Source: a virus
Virus record (IMG/VR): IMGVR_UViG_3300042260_000483
Span: 1 to 64,000 of that record
Direction: 5' to 3' (one strand)
Length of the DNA: 64,000 bases
Shown: piece after piece, positions 45,609 through 54,208 of the stretch
Layout: the number at the start of each line of letters is the position of its first letter
How positions within the stretch are numbered: the first letter of the stretch is position 1
Position numbers and translations under genes: made by a program
Notes under the pieces: model-generated
What the model saw: the letters and a program-made list of their open reading frames with translations, nothing else
The model's database searches: none
What the model was told of the DNA's origin: nothing

Positions 45609-47042
45609 TTATAAATTAATTTTTGATCCAATAATAAATGAATTTATCAATGGTAACATTTCATTTGTGGATTTTATACCCGTCCAATTGAAATTTACTA
45701 TAAAACGTTTGGTTAATTGTATAGTAAACCCGTTTGATGATATAAACATAACATCTCCATTAAATTCTTGCATTTGATTTACTGCGTTAACGGGTGTGTT
45801 GGTTACGATAAAAGCTGGAGAATATGTTATGTTCTTTCCTACTTTAAATGAGTTTGTGTATAATGCATTCCAACCAATTGTATATGTTCCATAATCCAAC
45901 ATTTCACCCCATACTGCAGAACCATTGAATCCAATACCAAATGTTCCTTTTCTACCACTCATTGGTTCTATCCAACTCATTGATATCGATGTTGCATTTG
46001 TGCCGAAATTGTTTGAGTATGATGCTGAAATAGATTCAATCCCACTTACTTTATAATCAGATGTCATATAAATTTTAGCAGTTGATGCGGATAAACTGAA
46101 TTGTCTTAGGTTAGACCAAATCATTGTTCCTGCGTTATAACTTCTATCACCAAATATTGATGATTTAGATACCCCAACGGAAAGAACTGCATCGATTCCA
46201 CCTGTTAAACTTTGCATACCAATCATATCACCACTTACCATCATTGGTGGTGCAGATGCACGTTTTTGTTGTTTTTCTTTTTTCTTATCTTCTTTTTTCT
46301 TATCGTCTTCTTTCTTTTTCTCTTCCTTAGTTTCCTCTTTTTTCTCTTCCTTTTTTTCTTCTTTAGTTTCCGATTTAGATTCTTCTTTCTTTTCCTCACT
46401 CTTACTTTCAGATTTACTTTCTGATTTAGATTCGGATTTAGTTTCACTCTTCGTTTCCGATTTTGAAGATGAACTACCCTCACTTTGTGACGAAGATGAA
46501 GAAGAATTACCCTCACTTTGTGACGAAGATGAAGAAGAACTACTACTTGATGAAGATGATGAACTACCCCCACTTTGTGCAGGAGGTGGTGAAGAACTAT
46601 TACTTGCAGGTGGTGGAGGTGGTGGTGTATTAACTACCGGAACTGATGGAATGTTTGAAGTTGCAGATGCTGCTTGAGATGCAGCACTTGCAGCCTGTGA
46701 TGCTGCTTGAGATGCGGTTTGAGCTGCTTGTTGTGCTTGTTGTGCAGTTTGTTGGGCTTGTTGTGCTTGTTGAGTTGCAACCGAACATGGTGAAAGTGCA
46801 TACCACCAATTATAAGTTTCGGTTAACCACATTTGAAGTGTTCCGTTTGTAACTTCTTGTTGAGTAAATACTCTAATTCGATTATAAAATGCAACGGTTG
46901 CTCTACCATTTACAAATGTTGCCGTAACTACCTTTACATCACCCGTGCATCTATCAACAAAGGTTTGAGTGAACGTAGTTTGACCGTATCCACTCAAACC
47001 TATGAAGGTTAGTAGTAATATGAATAATAATTTTTTTATCAC
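45609..47042 (-). CDS. secreted low-complexity protein with C-terminal beta-barrel-like domain
   Basis: 477 residues, GTG start. Signal peptide MIKKLLFILLLTFIGLSGYG followed by Gln, typical of Bacteroidota. A small N-terminal domain comes first (VDRCTGDVKVVTATFVNGRATVAFYN ... SPC, probable disulfide). Next are Gln/Ala repeats, a proline stretch, and about 80 residues of Ser, Glu and Lys. The last 190 residues have alternating strands with aromatic belts (GTFGIGFNGSAVWGEM, YTIGWNALYTNSFKVG), like an outer-membrane beta-barrel. It lies directly behind the CsgG-like pore gene. Probably exported to the outer membrane; function unknown. Confidence 0.65.
   Translation of the reverse strand: MIKKLLFILLLTFIGLSGYGQTTFTQTFVDRCTGDVKVVTATFVNGRATVAFYNRIRVFTQQEVTNGTLQMWLTETYNWWYALSPCSVATQQAQQAQQTAQQAQQAAQTASQAASQAASAASQAASATSNIPSVPVVNTPPPPPPASNSSSPPPAQSGGSSSSSSSSSSSSSSSQSEGNSSSSSSQSEGSSSSKSETKSETKSESKSESKSESKSEEKKEESKSETKEEKKEEKKEETKEEKKKEDDKKKEDKKKEKQQKRASAPPMMVSGDMIGMQSLTGGIDAVLSVGVSKSSIFGDRSYNAGTMIWSNLRQFSLSASTAKIYMTSDYKVSGIESISASYSNNFGTNATSISMSWIEPMSGRKGTFGIGFNGSAVWGEMLDYGTYTIGWNALYTNSFKVGKNITYSPAFIVTNTPVNAVNQMQEFNGDVMFISSNGFTIQLTKRFIVNFNWTGIKSTNEMLPLINSFIIGSKINL
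46475..46539. repeat. tandem direct repeat, about 32 bp x 2
   Basis: The segment that begins taccctcactttgtgacg occurs at 46475-46506 and again at 46508-46539. It encodes the Ser/Gln/Glu/Gly linker of the 45609-47042 protein. Together with the flanking Ser/Lys/Glu codons it is prone to slippage, so linker length may vary between isolates. Confidence 0.6.
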
Positions 47043-47044
47043 AT

Positions 47045-47761
47045 TTAGTTAGGAAATACACCTTTTTTAATTAATCTACTTACAATGCGTGCAGATGCAG
47101 TTTCTAATGCTTTACGAGTAGTTACTCCGATTGCAGATTGTCTAAATTTAATTTCTTCAACATCTAACCCCAATAATCCTTCTTGAGTTTTGACTGTATT
47201 TGCTTCACCTAATCCAGAACCTACGAAATAAGTTCCATCAATTGCATTAGTGAAACGAACCTGAAGACCTAAACGAGTTGTTTGAGTTTGTTTAGAACCT
47301 TCCTTTAAAGAAAGAACTTCATCCTCTGATACTGAAAAATCATAAATTTCAATTGTGACAAAATAATTTGCTAATTTGATTTTACCAAACCCATAAACCT
47401 CATTTTCGGATACACCTTTCTTAGATGCTTTCCATTGGTCTTTCATTCTGTTTTTAATTTCAGATTTTTCTTCTACGAATTGAAATCTGTTAGTATATTC
47501 TAAATACTCAATTACCATATTAGTTACACCTAATCCAATTCTAGCATCTTTTAAATCTGGCCACATTTGATATACTTCATCTGTTGCGGAAATGTTTAAG
47601 AGAGCAATTGGGATTGGTTTACCATCATAATCCGAAACATCTTCAATTGATTGTTTCTTCTCAAACTCTGATTGATATTTTTCTGCTTTAATAGTCCCAA
47701 TCTGTGCAAATGTGATTTGAGTAAATAGTATGCATACTATTACTAATATAAGTTTTTTCAT
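47045..47761 (-). CDS. CsgG-like secretion channel protein
   Basis: 238 residues. Signal peptide ending TFA before Gln, with no lipobox Cys, unlike E. coli CsgG. The mature part follows the CsgG order: IPIALLNISATDEVYQ, GVTNMVIEYLEYTNRFQFVEE, LANYFVTIEIYDF, TTRLGLQVRFTNAIDGTYFVGSG, then helices ending in SARIVSRL. CsgG forms the curli export pore in the outer membrane. I recall CsgG-type genes from some marine phages. Here it is next to secreted proteins it might export. No CsgA-like amyloid repeat was found. AAAGGAT ribosome-binding site. Confidence 0.7.
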   Translation of the reverse strand: MKKLILVIVCILFTQITFAQIGTIKAEKYQSEFEKKQSIEDVSDYDGKPIPIALLNISATDEVYQMWPDLKDARIGLGVTNMVIEYLEYTNRFQFVEEKSEIKNRMKDQWKASKKGVSENEVYGFGKIKLANYFVTIEIYDFSVSEDEVLSLKEGSKQTQTTRLGLQVRFTNAIDGTYFVGSGLGEANTVKTQEGLLGLDVEEIKFRQSAIGVTTRKALETASARIVSRLIKKGVFPN

Positions 47762-47777
47762 GTAGTATCCTTTATTC

Positions 47778-48008
47778 TTAACTATGTGTATCTTTTATAT
47801 CTTTAGGAAGTTTCCAACCTTTTTTATTAGCAACATATGAATACCAACCAGCCAATCCAAAAAATTGAACTAACCATATAATTGGTAACCAATATATAGT
47901 TCTCATTTGTTCTTCTAAAATAATAAAAAACCCATTTAGATATATTATCATTAACAAGAAAGCCAACCATTGCTGGTTGTCTTTCCAATATTGTAGTAAC
48001 GTTTTCAT
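47778..48008 (-). CDS. small membrane protein, two TM helices, 76 aa
   Basis: WLAFLLMIIYLNGFFIILEE and IYWLPIIWLVQFFGLAGWYSYV are two membrane helices with a basic C-terminus. Placed between the pore-like gene and the holin-like gene, it may belong to the lysis region. Not recognised. Confidence 0.6.
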   Translation of the reverse strand: MKTLLQYWKDNQQWLAFLLMIIYLNGFFIILEEQMRTIYWLPIIWLVQFFGLAGWYSYVANKKGWKLPKDIKDTHS

Positions 48009-48013
48009 ATTAA

Positions 48014-48271
48014 TTATCCTAATTCTTCTTCATTAGAATCGGATTCTTTTTTACCACCAAAAACTTTACCAGCCTCAGCGATACCAAATGAACCTAATGT
48101 GATTATTACAAATGAATTGAAAATAGTATCACTAATTTCCAATGTCTGTCCCATAATACCCGTTACTATATCTGCAGCTGCAAATACTACCATTACTGCG
48201 AATGATGCGAATCCAACGATTGATTTTTCGTTATATTCATTGTTGTCTTTAAAAATGTCTTTAAATGCCAT
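48014..48271 (-). CDS. holin-like membrane protein, 85 aa
   Basis: I place the start at the ATG at 48271 (MAFKDIFKDNNEYNEKSIVG), which has an AAAAAAGGAG ribosome-binding site 9 nt upstream. Two hydrophobic segments (VGFASFAVMVVFAAADIVTGI and TIFNSFVIITLGSFGIAEAG) and an acidic tail fit a class II holin. Located two genes downstream of the endolysin gene in transcription order. A holin role is likely by position and topology. Confidence 0.65.
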   Translation of the reverse strand: MAFKDIFKDNNEYNEKSIVGFASFAVMVVFAAADIVTGIMGQTLEISDTIFNSFVIITLGSFGIAEAGKVFGGKKESDSNEEELG

Positions 48272-48345
48272 TATTTGTTTCTCCTTTTTTTGGTTTACCA
48301 TAACTCCTCTATGAAACAATTAATACAACCTTTATTTTTTATTTT

Positions 48346-48651
48346 CTACCACTCCTCATCTTCTTTTTCTTTTGGCTTTGGTTTTGCCTGTGGTTGTGGT
48401 TGTGAACCGCTAGATGCAGGAACTGCTTTTTCTTTGATAATCACTGTCTTTCCAGCAGATTGTTGTTGTGTTTGATTTTGTGTAATGTTAATTACCGGTG
48501 CTGCTTGTTGTACCGGAGCTGGTTCTGCATCACCTTCGCCTGTTAATTTGTTAGTGATAAACCCACCTACACCTAATGTAATTGTGCTTACTAATCCAAT
48601 TAAAATACTTTTAATTGATGTTCCTGCTGATTCTTCTTTTTCTTCTGCCAT
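48346..48651 (-). CDS. membrane protein with long proline/lysine tail, spanin- or holin-like
   Basis: 101 residues. One helix near the N-terminus (SILIGLVSTITLGVGGFITNKL), then a Gln/Ala/Pro-rich linker and a PKPKEKEDEEW tail. AAGGAG ribosome-binding site 7-8 nt before the ATG. It lies 13 bp from the endolysin start region, so a role in lysis (holin or spanin subunit) is plausible but unproven. Confidence 0.55.
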   Translation of the reverse strand: MAEEKEESAGTSIKSILIGLVSTITLGVGGFITNKLTGEGDAEPAPVQQAAPVINITQNQTQQQSAGKTVIIKEKAVPASSGSQPQPQAKPKPKEKEDEEW

Positions 48652-48664
48652 TTTGATTTTCTCC

Positions 48665-49519
48665 TTATGCTAATAAATGATAATATTCTTTGAAATGTTT
48701 AATTCTATCTGGTAAACCAATTGTTCCACCATTTACTCTTTTTGTGATTTTAGTTACAACTACATCACTTGCACCTTCATCTGCAATCTTATGTAATCCG
48801 TTCTTAGAAAAGAACCATGCTGCTGATGCTAATGCATATTTAGAGGCTACTAAATCTGGGTTGTTTGGAATATCTACACCGATTGATTTACCGAATGCAG
48901 TATAGTTTTCTTTGCCTGTCAATTGGATATATCCCCTACCTCTGAATTTGTATCCATCTCCACTTGCTTCCGAACCATTTGCCATACGATTTGCATAAAC
49001 TTTGTTTGCAATCTTTTGTGGATTTCGTTGATATGCATTTGCAATTGCATCAGTTGGGAAATATTTTTTAAAGATACCTCTCAATCCCTTTGCCGAATAA
49101 TTTAGATTTTCAGATGTTACTTTGAATCCACCACTCTCATGTCCACATTGTGCTAAAAAATGTGCAACTCTTAATGGAGTATTGATTCCAAACTTAATTG
49201 CAACTTCTGGAATTGAATCTATTACTATTTGAGGAACGTGTCCTTTAAGTTTATCCAATTTCAATCCTGCAACTTGCGGGGTTGGAGTTGATACTACGGG
49301 TTGTGGAGTTGCTACGATTGGTTGCGGTGTAGGAGTTGTTCCCATAATCTTACCCCACGTCCCATCACCTACAATACCATCTGCAGTTAATCCATTTTTC
49401 TTTTGAAATGCTTTTACAGCTTCTTCGGTTTTTGGTCCGAAATTACCTACTGGTTCTAATCCGAGTTTTGTTTGTAATAATTTTACATTCTCGTTATTAT
49501 CTCCTTTTTTTAGTAACAT
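48665..49519 (-). CDS. endolysin: peptidoglycan-binding domain plus GH19-type glycosidase
   Basis: 284 residues. Residues 1-60 form PG_binding_1 (NVKLLQTKLGLEPVGNFGPK, AVKAFQKKNGLTADGIVGDG). A Pro/Thr linker follows. The catalytic domain is GH19/chitinase-type lysozyme: LRVAHFLAQCGHESGGF with the general-acid Glu, YKFRGRGYIQLTGKENY, and YALASAAWFFSKNGL. It cuts peptidoglycan at the end of infection. No signal peptide, so export needs the holin encoded downstream. Confidence 0.85.
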   Translation of the reverse strand: MLLKKGDNNENVKLLQTKLGLEPVGNFGPKTEEAVKAFQKKNGLTADGIVGDGTWGKIMGTTPTPQPIVATPQPVVSTPTPQVAGLKLDKLKGHVPQIVIDSIPEVAIKFGINTPLRVAHFLAQCGHESGGFKVTSENLNYSAKGLRGIFKKYFPTDAIANAYQRNPQKIANKVYANRMANGSEASGDGYKFRGRGYIQLTGKENYTAFGKSIGVDIPNNPDLVASKYALASAAWFFSKNGLHKIADEGASDVVVTKITKRVNGGTIGLPDRIKHFKEYYHLLA

Positions 49520-49542
49520 AATTTTATTCCTTCATTTTTAAA

Positions 49543-49911
49543 TTATAGTTTGTTAAAATCCGTAACCCCTAATTGTTTACCACTTGCATCGAATAATCCA
49601 ATTCTATATGCAGATGATGGTAATGCAGTTGTATATACTTTAAGCACATTATCTCCTGCTACTACATTCATAGTTTCTTTAGATACTACTCTGTTAGCAA
49701 TATCAAATATTTTTATTGTTACCGAACCTGCCGTTTCAGTTTTCACATTCATTGCAACTTCAGAAGTTACAAATGGTGTTTGTAATTTAATACCTACTGA
49801 ACTTGTCATTTTAAGTTCTTCGGATGCAGATTCCGGCATTGGTATGAAATCTTCTTTACTACATCCTACTAATAAAGTAGTAAATAATACTAATATAAAT
49901 ATTTTTTTCAT
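49543..49911 (-). CDS. lipoprotein with T9SS type A-like beta-sandwich
   Basis: 122 residues. Signal peptide and lipobox LLVGCSKED (Cys17). The mature part resembles the C-terminal sorting domain of type IX secretion cargo: VTIKIFDIANRVVSKETMNVVAG, then NVLKVYTTALPSSAYRIGLFDASGKQL. In hosts this domain follows a large cargo protein; here it is nearly the whole protein. Outer-membrane location predicted. It follows a paralog at 49920. Confidence 0.65.
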   Translation of the reverse strand: MKKIFILVLFTTLLVGCSKEDFIPMPESASEELKMTSSVGIKLQTPFVTSEVAMNVKTETAGSVTIKIFDIANRVVSKETMNVVAGDNVLKVYTTALPSSAYRIGLFDASGKQLGVTDFNKL

Positions 49912-49919
49912 CGGTTCTC

Positions 49920-50264
49920 CTAATTGATTATTATCGTTGTTTTACTTATTTCTTTTTTAGTAACATCTTCCAATAACAAATATAAGTATTTAACCGAAAT
50001 TGATTTAGTGTATATTTTCTTTACATTTTCACCATATTGACCTGTGAATTTTTCTCTACTTATCACTTGTCCACTTTCTTTATCAATTAAAGTTAGATAA
50101 TATACTCCTGCAGTGGGTAAATCAAAGTGTATAGATTGACCATTTGAAACATTACTTTCAGTTACACTAAATATATCATCTTTAGCCATAACTTCTGGAA
50201 ATGGTATTTCTGGTTTACTACAACCCCACATTAAAATTATACATATAAATAGTATTTTTTTCAT
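49920..50264 (-). CDS. lipoprotein with T9SS type A-like beta-sandwich, paralog
   Basis: 114 residues. Lipobox IILMWGCSKPE (Cys15). The mature part, IHFDLPTAGVYYLTLIDKESGQVISREKFTGQYGENVKK, has the same strand order as the 49543 protein with diverged sequence. The two probably arose by duplication. Starts one base inside the stop of the lectin-protein gene, so it is coupled to it. Function unknown. Confidence 0.62.
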   Translation of the reverse strand: MKKILFICIILMWGCSKPEIPFPEVMAKDDIFSVTESNVSNGQSIHFDLPTAGVYYLTLIDKESGQVISREKFTGQYGENVKKIYTKSISVKYLYLLLEDVTKKEISKTTIIIN

Positions 50265-52552
50265 TAGTTTACCTTTATTTTTAATTGTGTTCCACTTTTA
50301 TTAACTGCATCTGTTGCTGATATTGATGATAATCCCAATACACTACCCAATCCTATTTTTGGTAAAAATGTTATTTTATATTCTGTTGTCTTATCTAATA
50401 AAGTTGAACCATCGGTAATCAACGAACCTAAAGTTATATAATCACCTTTATCAGTTCCAAAATTTGTAGGATTACCTTTTGTAGTGAATTCTATTTTTTG
50501 GAATTCCAATGAAGTATTATCATAGTTTAACTTAAATTGTGTTCCAACTAATTCTTGTTGTAATGGGTCTATTGATATGGTGACAACCAATTTACCACCA
50601 ACGTTTTCACCCATAAGTGATGCGTTAATTTGATTAGAAACTGAATTTACACTTAAACTCATCGTTTTCAAACTATTAGTTGAAATGACAGATGTAGTTT
50701 GTTGTGCTGAATGGGATAGATTTACATCACCTAACCAAGTTACATTCATATTATAGGTGTTATTCATTCCACTCAATGTGAATGGGAATAAATTACGAGT
50801 TGAATTAAATTGAGTATTCCAATTAGATTTTGTAATAGCATCATAATCTGATTTACTATACAATTTCATCAAATAAGTTAATGCAGAATATTGTGTGAGA
50901 GGTTGAACACCTGTTAAATGTTGAAGAAGTTTATATGTGTCCGATTCATCAAACACACCATTACCATCCACATCTGCGTTCATATATTGTAGACCAGATG
51001 TAAATTCTAATCCACTTTGGTTTCCAAATAACCCACCATTTGCTAATTCCTTAAATGCAATGTAAACATCAGATACACCTACGATATTACTATATAATGT
51101 ATTTAATTCTGTTTGTGAATTTGGAATCAATTCGATACCATGTGGTTTATATGATTCAATTGGTGAAAATGTAAATTCTGCTCTTAATCCATATGCACCA
51201 TTACCTGACCTAATAAACGATGCAAATGATGAACCACTAAAATTAAATTGAGTTGAAGTATAAACATAAACTTCTGTCCAACCATTTGGGTCATATGAAT
51301 TAAATGTTACAGGTCCGTTCCATAAATCAAATAATTGTAAACTACTAATCGTAGATGGATTTGATAAAATCCCATTTACTTCCCTACTATCAATTCCGAT
51401 TCGATATCTTTGATTAATTACATCATAATCATAAATTACACACCATTCCACTCCACCGGTTGTAGTTGTTGCTCTTACTCCACCATTTGATATTTTAGCA
51501 GTATCTAATAAACTTGTCAAATCTACTTTACCTAATCCACTCAATTGTTTAGCAGTTCCATTTACTATATTCCAATTATTGTTAGTGTAGGTGTATCCTT
51601 TTGCTGAAAATTTAGTTTCATCTACATTACCACCGAAATCAATATTGAATTTTGCAGATAAAACTTCTCCATTTGAATGAGATACACTATTGGTATAAAA
51701 TTCCGTAAATGTTGCATCATCTGGATTAGACCAAGTTCCGAATTCAACTACATATGCACAACTAAAATTATTTGGTAAATCATTCCATTGAGACCCACCT
51801 CCCCATTTTGTTACTGCATAATCTTCATTACCACTATTATTTGGCTCACCACCTGCCCAATTATTATATTGACCTACTATATTTCCACTAAGTTGTCCGT
51901 TTGAGGTTTTTATTAAAGTTCCTGCTTCAGGACCTGCATCAATTCTCCATTGACCTTCGGTTAATTCATCAGTTAATGCAAACCAAATACTAGCTTGTGG
52001 GACGTTTGCATATATAAAAGCATCTTCCGAAGCAGATGTTATTGTTACCAAATATCCTTGCTGACCTTTGAATGTTTGTTGTGATGATAATAACTTTGCA
52101 TTAGAATAAGTTGCTCCACTTGATATTGGTCTATAAAAGTGTCCATTAACACCATTGTAAAAATAACCAACAGGGTTTACAGTTGCTGCTATGGATAATT
52201 GAACACTTCCTACTACCGAACCCGTATTTATCTTTAAAGATGATAATGCAGTGTTGATATTATCCATCGTACCAGATACCACTAAACGAGTTTTATTGCC
52301 ATTTAAGGTAAATCCACTTGCTGCAGTTAAACCTGTTGTTGTATTTAATACGAATGTTGTACCTGAAGGTGGATTTACTAAACTGATTGATGCTAATAAA
52401 GTTGATGTTGAACTAAACCCACTCAATACGAATCCACTTGCATCTTGTCCATTAGTGGATTGTGTAAATGATTTAGAGTCCGGAGCAGATACACTCTGTC
52501 CGAACCCTAAAAATGATGTTAATAATAATAATGTAACTAATATTTTTTTCAT
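50264..52552 (-). CDS. secreted C-type lectin / dockerin-like / cohesin-like protein
   Basis: 762 residues. Signal peptide MKKILVTLLLLTSFLGFG before Gln. Residues 130-272 form a C-type lectin domain with WAGGEPNNSGNEDY (EPN, the mannose-type calcium site) and SQWNDLP (WND). A jelly-roll-like region follows. Around 524-548, NADVDGNGVFDESDTYKLLQHLTG is a dockerin/EF-hand repeat with calcium-binding Asp and Asn. The C-terminal 130 residues look cohesin-like (LVGTQFKLNYDNTSLEFQKIEF). It is probably a surface or virion adhesin that binds host glycans. Confidence 0.72.
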   Translation of the reverse strand: MKKILVTLLLLTSFLGFGQSVSAPDSKSFTQSTNGQDASGFVLSGFSSTSTLLASISLVNPPSGTTFVLNTTTGLTAASGFTLNGNKTRLVVSGTMDNINTALSSLKINTGSVVGSVQLSIAATVNPVGYFYNGVNGHFYRPISSGATYSNAKLLSSQQTFKGQQGYLVTITSASEDAFIYANVPQASIWFALTDELTEGQWRIDAGPEAGTLIKTSNGQLSGNIVGQYNNWAGGEPNNSGNEDYAVTKWGGGSQWNDLPNNFSCAYVVEFGTWSNPDDATFTEFYTNSVSHSNGEVLSAKFNIDFGGNVDETKFSAKGYTYTNNNWNIVNGTAKQLSGLGKVDLTSLLDTAKISNGGVRATTTTGGVEWCVIYDYDVINQRYRIGIDSREVNGILSNPSTISSLQLFDLWNGPVTFNSYDPNGWTEVYVYTSTQFNFSGSSFASFIRSGNGAYGLRAEFTFSPIESYKPHGIELIPNSQTELNTLYSNIVGVSDVYIAFKELANGGLFGNQSGLEFTSGLQYMNADVDGNGVFDESDTYKLLQHLTGVQPLTQYSALTYLMKLYSKSDYDAITKSNWNTQFNSTRNLFPFTLSGMNNTYNMNVTWLGDVNLSHSAQQTTSVISTNSLKTMSLSVNSVSNQINASLMGENVGGKLVVTISIDPLQQELVGTQFKLNYDNTSLEFQKIEFTTKGNPTNFGTDKGDYITLGSLITDGSTLLDKTTEYKITFLPKIGLGSVLGLSSISATDAVNKSGTQLKIKVN

Positions 52553-52555
52553 ATC

Positions 52556-54208
52556 TTATTCAACTATTAAGTCAATTTTGTTACCCTTTGAATCTACTGC
52601 ATCTGAAAGAACGAAGTAGAATAATCCTGCAGTATTTGTTAAAGGTGTTTTTGGTGTAAAAATCAATTTGTAAGGAGTCCCTACTTTAATTCTTGCAGTT
52701 TTTAATTGGTCAATAGAACCAAACGTTAATCTACCATTTTCATGTGTAGAGAAATTAGTGATGGTATTACCTGTATCAAATATTACATTATCCAATGTTA
52801 ATTTAGATTCATCATAATTCATTACGACTTGTAAACCTGCTAATTCTGTTTTTGTTAATTTAGTAGTTAATACAACTTTACCACCTTCCAATGTAGATGA
52901 TATACCCAATGTTGCTTTTTCAACTGCTAAAGTTTGATAAGCCATTGTTGTATTACTCATTGATTTGATTGAGTTTACTTGTTTACTACTCACTGCGTTT
53001 GTATATTGTCCAGCACTTATTTTAGTTGCTATTACTGATGGGTCTGATGAATGTGACCAGTTCAAATCACCACCCCAAGCAAATACTGCATAAACTTCTT
53101 TAATTGGAGTATCAATCAATACTCTGTTTTTAACAATACCATCTAACCAATTTTGATTCAATAAACCACTATACCATCTTACTGATGTTGAAGTGTTAGT
53201 AGGAATCATTGCAGTTGATGATACATCTTGTCCCATTATGTGTGCAAATAAAGCGTAAGAATCACCTTCACCGAATGCGTTATTATTAGTAGTTACTTTA
53301 CCAATTTTCTTTTCCAATGTAGGTAAAGTAAAGTAGTTTCCAGTTCCACTAATATCAGTTTGTGAATGACCTAAGAATGCTTTGTATGCATCCGATACGG
53401 TTACAATATCATTCATCCATGCTTTTTGGAATGCCGGTCCAACAAATACACCAACTGAATCTCCTACTTTAACTTGAGTTGTGAATAGTGCCTCACCACT
53501 ACCATCCAATGGTAATTGTGCAATAGGTTGTTGAGACCAATCAATAGTGCCACTGCCATCTGATTTTAATCTCATCAATTGAACGTTATGATCTGTGATG
53601 TTATATCCTTGTGGAAATAAAACTTTTACTTTGAATTGAGATGTATTACCCGTTACGTTATTTAAAGATGATGAACCACCGCCATAAATAGTTCCCACAT
53701 TCGAACCATCAATATCAGTACCAGTTGCTAAATCTAATTTGAAAATATTGTTGTAAGTATTTTGGTCTTTTAGAATGTATTTTTGAGTAGCAATCAATCC
53801 ACTAATAGATGCATCTGCACGTTGAATAGTCAATTGACCAACATTCCAATCTACATTTGATTGATAATTCCACGGAGTTAACCCATACTGAACGTTCAAA
53901 TCATTATCACTTGCACCACCATTGAATATAAACTTATAGTTATTCCAACCAGTATAGAAAGTTTGAGTAGATGAACCCTGATTAAATGTAGTTGAAACAT
54001 ATGTCAACGCTTTGTTGTTATATTGATATCTAAACCAAAGATAACGTGGATTCTTAATCACTTGTCCTTTTGATAATGTATATTTGACAGTGATGGTATC
54101 TCCAACTTTTAACCCAGTTGCAGGTGTTAAGGACTGACTAATAGTTAGTTGTCCAAATGATGTAAGTGATATTAAAAATATCCCCAAAAATGTTAATAGT
54201 TTTTTCAT
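52556..54208 (-). CDS. secreted dockerin-like / cohesin-like protein
   Basis: 550 residues. Signal peptide MKKLLTFLGIFLISLTSFG before Gln. A large beta-rich N-terminal half has no recognised family. Around residues 270-335 a degenerate two-part dockerin-like region appears (VTVSDAYKAFLG; AFGEGDSYALFAHIMG). The C-terminal 100 residues parallel the cohesin-like end of the 762-residue protein (LAGLQVVMNYDESKLTLDNVIFD; FVLSDAVDSKGNKI). It overlaps the upstream gene (ATGA). Probably forms a complex with its neighbour. Confidence 0.68.
   Translation of the reverse strand: MKKLLTFLGIFLISLTSFGQLTISQSLTPATGLKVGDTITVKYTLSKGQVIKNPRYLWFRYQYNNKALTYVSTTFNQGSSTQTFYTGWNNYKFIFNGGASDNDLNVQYGLTPWNYQSNVDWNVGQLTIQRADASISGLIATQKYILKDQNTYNNIFKLDLATGTDIDGSNVGTIYGGGSSSLNNVTGNTSQFKVKVLFPQGYNITDHNVQLMRLKSDGSGTIDWSQQPIAQLPLDGSGEALFTTQVKVGDSVGVFVGPAFQKAWMNDIVTVSDAYKAFLGHSQTDISGTGNYFTLPTLEKKIGKVTTNNNAFGEGDSYALFAHIMGQDVSSTAMIPTNTSTSVRWYSGLLNQNWLDGIVKNRVLIDTPIKEVYAVFAWGGDLNWSHSSDPSVIATKISAGQYTNAVSSKQVNSIKSMSNTTMAYQTLAVEKATLGISSTLEGGKVVLTTKLTKTELAGLQVVMNYDESKLTLDNVIFDTGNTITNFSTHENGRLTFGSIDQLKTARIKVGTPYKLIFTPKTPLTNTAGLFYFVLSDAVDSKGNKIDLIVE

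Noticed and set aside
46212-46573. Phe/Leu-rich and Lys/Arg-rich frames in the low-complexity region
   Set aside because: Both are shadows of the Ser/Glu/Lys linker of the 45609-47042 protein.
50264-52552. Diversity-generating retroelement target, because of the C-type lectin domain
   Set aside because: No reverse transcriptase, no template repeat found, and the lectin lies mid-protein, not at the C-terminus.
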